From positions 992,001 to 1,056,000 of the forward strand of contig CAWKKW010000005.1 in assembly GCA_963850345.1 (NCBI GenBank): 64,000 bases of DNA. Direction: 5' to 3'. The stretch comes from CAWKKW01 sp963850345 (GTDB taxonomy: Bacteria > Acidobacteriota > Terriglobia > Terriglobales > Acidobacteriaceae). Below the pieces are notes generated by a model. That model did not search any database and was not told the origin of the DNA. It worked only from the letters and a program-made list of their open reading frames with translations. This document shows positions 62,290 to 64,000 of the stretch, piece after piece; position 1 is the first letter of the stretch; every line of letters begins with the position of its first letter. The translations under genes were made by a program, and so were the position numbers.

Positions 62290-62969
62290 GGATGACACCC
62301 CGAGATCTCGCAATCGTCTAAAGCGTTGCTGTAAGCATCACGCGTGATATTTCTCACGTGTTCTGAGTAGCTCATGCCCGGTGCCCACGAAGGATACGTG
62401 TCCGTCTCGCTGCGCTTCCCTAGCCCCATATCGACATACGACTCACTTTGATAGGCGTGGTACTCAGTGTCGTAGAACTTCCAGAACTGCCCTGCTGCAA
62501 CTCCAGGCATGTGGTCATCTCTCCCGTGAGTACCTTCGTGAGCAGTAGTTTCACCTTGTCCGACAGTGCTCATTCCGCCAAGCGCTTTGGCATCGAATGT
62601 AATCGTCGTCTTGCCATGGTCTGTGACTGTTTCCCCCACGGCCTTATCTGCGCTGAGGTCGCCGAACTTGATCGCCGGGCCCTTGCCGTTGTCCGTTCCA
62701 TAAAACTTCAAAACAGAATCGAGTTGCTTGCGCTCTTTCGAACCTTCTTTGAGGCCTGAGTCTGCTTTTTGGACAATCGCAAGCGCGTTCTTGAATGTCT
62801 GACACTGCTTCTTATCACCTTGACAGTCGTAATGACCATCAACGTCAAAACGAGTCAAAGGATTGTTTCCGACGTACGCATATAAGTTAAGGCTCTGCGG
62901 ATTGTCGAGTTTGGCATAAGGTACGGGCATGACTTTCGTCGCCCAGTCCGGCGACATAAACCGGCCCAT
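62286..62969 (-). CDS. Orphan RHS tip with putative metalloprotease toxin domain
   Basis: A 227-codon frame (ATG 62969). It begins inside the RHS core (GRFMSPDWATKVMPVPYAKL, ...NLYAYVGNNPLTRFDVDGHYD), and RHS homology continues upstream in frame to 63035 (GKERDTESGLDYFGARYYG), where it meets the stop codon of the glycosyltransferase. So the repeat part and export region are missing. The variable C-terminal domain after DVDGH (~180 residues) contains AHEGTHGRDDH, an HExxH zinc-protease motif, and downstream Glu residues (DTEYHAYQSE) as a possible third ligand. Without its own start signals it may be silent, a reserve tip, or a pseudogene. A possible immunity gene follows with ATGA overlap. Confidence 0.65.
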   Translation of the reverse strand: MGRFMSPDWATKVMPVPYAKLDNPQSLNLYAYVGNNPLTRFDVDGHYDCQGDKKQCQTFKNALAIVQKADSGLKEGSKERKQLDSVLKFYGTDNGKGPAIKFGDLSADKAVGETVTDHGKTTITFDAKALGGMSTVGQGETTAHEGTHGRDDHMPGVAAGQFWKFYDTEYHAYQSESYVDMGLGKRSETDTYPSWAPGMSYSEHVRNITRDAYSNALDDCEISGCHP

Positions 62970-63036
62970 ATTCGAGCCGTAGTACCTAGCTCCGAAGTAG
63001 TCGAGTCCTGATTCGGTATCGCGTTCTTTGCCGGGA

Positions 63037-64000
63037 CTAAGATCCGGCAGTGATCTGTTCCGTTTGCCTGGACATCTTGGCGGTTCGTTCGAGTTTGTCC
63101 CAGTTGAAAGGCCGGCCGTCGATGGCGCGCTTGATGGTCTTGAACAGCACGATCGAGAACAACTGCCGGTAGGCGAAGCGCTGCAACCAGATATGCCACA
63201 GCAGCCAGCCGTCTCCGCGATTGGCGGGGTGCTTGCGTTCGAGCAGGAAGGCGAGCGTTGAAGTCACGAAGTCGATCACCAGGAAGGCCAGGAAGTAAGT
63301 CAGCAGCTTCTCAAAGTTGTCGGCGCTCGCCGCCTCGGGATGGAAGTGGCGATCGATGAGGTAGTGCACCAAACCGCCCACAAAGATCAGGTCGATGAAC
63401 GGGGACACCAGCGGCAGCAGGATCTGAAAGATCGCTATATTGGGCAGCGCGAAGAATCCCATCGCCTTGTTCCGCAAGAACGCGCCGCGATGTTTGAAGA
63501 CCGCCTGCAATATCCCGAAGGACCAGCGGAAGCGCTGCCGCATGAGGCCGCTCGCGTTCACAGGCGCTTCGGTGAAGGCGAGCGAACGATCCTCGTAGAT
63601 GACTTCATATCCCTGCTCGAGCAGGTTCATGGTGAGGTCGGCATCTTCCGCGACCGTGTTCACGGGATAAAGACCGCCCTTGCGAACCGCCTCTGTCCGC
63701 CACGCGCCGATGGCGCCGGGGACGACCATGACCACGTTGAACAGATCGAGTGCGCGGCGTTCAAAGTTCTGGCTGGTGATGTATTCGAGCGCCTGCCAAC
63801 GCGTCCACAGGTTCACGCGATTGCCGACCTTGGCGTTGCCTGCAACGGCACCGATGCGTGGATCGGCGAAGTGGCAAATCAACTTCGAGACCGCATCGGG
63901 CGCGATGACGGTATCGGCGTCGATGCCGACGTAAATCTCTTCTTCGAGTTGATCGACCGCGAAGTTCAGCGCCTCGGCCTTGCCCGCATTTGGCTTGGTG
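63037..64000 (-). CDS. Family 2 glycosyltransferase, processive type (N-terminus beyond window)
   Basis: The frame runs into the right edge, so only the C-terminal ~320 residues are seen. Hallmarks of cellulose/hyaluronan/poly-GlcNAc synthase-like enzymes: GKAEALNFAVD, the metal-binding DADT, VAGNAKVGNRVN, the VPGAIGAWR switch segment, EDADLTMN with the catalytic Asp, and RQRFRWSFG (Q/RxxRW acceptor motif). Three or four membrane helices follow (ALPNIAIFQILLPLVSPFID; LTYFLAFLVIDFVTSTLAFLL). It would polymerise a surface polysaccharide from a nucleotide sugar. It ends at TAG 63037-63039, one base before RHS homology begins. Confidence 0.9.
   Translation of the reverse strand, partial: TKPNAGKAEALNFAVDQLEEEIYVGIDADTVIAPDAVSKLICHFADPRIGAVAGNAKVGNRVNLWTRWQALEYITSQNFERRALDLFNVVMVVPGAIGAWRTEAVRKGGLYPVNTVAEDADLTMNLLEQGYEVIYEDRSLAFTEAPVNASGLMRQRFRWSFGILQAVFKHRGAFLRNKAMGFFALPNIAIFQILLPLVSPFIDLIFVGGLVHYLIDRHFHPEAASADNFEKLLTYFLAFLVIDFVTSTLAFLLERKHPANRGDGWLLWHIWLQRFAYRQLFSIVLFKTIKRAIDGRPFNWDKLERTAKMSRQTEQITAGS

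Overview
The window looks like chromosomal DNA from an Acidobacteriota bacterium, most likely of the class Terriglobia (Acidobacteriaceae-like). This is inferred, not proven: the coding DNA is moderately GC-rich, many secreted proteins are small or orphan, NarL-type regulators share the helix sequence GTTEQVIKNYLR, a carboxypeptidase-regulatory-like secreted protein is present, and a sodium-symporter/FucI-like-isomerase pentose operon sits in the middle. There is no rRNA, no tRNA I could recognise, no CRISPR array and no complete insertion sequence.

Left third (1-23 kb): a clipped secreted glycoside hydrolase; a Tat-exported molybdenum hydroxylase (two subunits) with a frameshifted MFS transporter upstream; a secreted carboxypeptidase-regulatory-like protein; a PilZ protein paired with a NarL-type regulator whose receiver has lost its phosphoacceptor; an orphan ATP-grasp-like protein; a secreted protein made of sixteen copies of a 19-residue repeat; two membrane proteins; a phosphoesterase; an aldo/keto reductase, Nudix hydrolase and M29 aminopeptidase; lactate dehydrogenase; and a compact group with an ATP-grasp ligase, a YbdK/GCS2 carboxylate-amine ligase and two esterases. 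That last group is the best candidate here for an undescribed small-molecule pathway.

Middle (23-46 kb): housekeeping genes (rpsP-khpA-rimM, ispD-ispF, tilS-ftsH) mixed with an M14 peptidase and membrane proteins. They are followed by an eight-gene pentose operon on the minus strand: araD, sodium symporter, small membrane protein, FucI/AraA-like isomerase, araB, xylB, a metal-less M24 peptidase homologue and a GH42 beta-galactosidase. It is divergent from a LacI-family regulator, with a perfect GGAAACGTTTCC operator between them. Together these genes would release, import and convert arabinose-type sugars to xylulose 5-phosphate.

Right third (46-64 kb): a stator pair motA-motB preceded by a cysteine-rich PAS/degenerate-GGDEF protein; hydrolases and a nitroreductase; a soluble STN-domain protein; a redox signalling pair (cNMP-binding histidine kinase plus a receiver/glutaredoxin-like/thioredoxin-reductase-like fusion); a second NarL regulator with a degenerate receiver; a single-domain response regulator; pruA; a BI-1/YccA membrane protein. 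At the end an orphan RHS tip carrying an HEGTH metalloprotease-like motif and a possible immunity gene lie directly against the stop codon of a family-2 glycosyltransferase that runs out of the window.

Starts were chosen by ribosome binding sites where possible; several differ from the longest open frame. All function calls rest on motif recognition by eye, with no database search.
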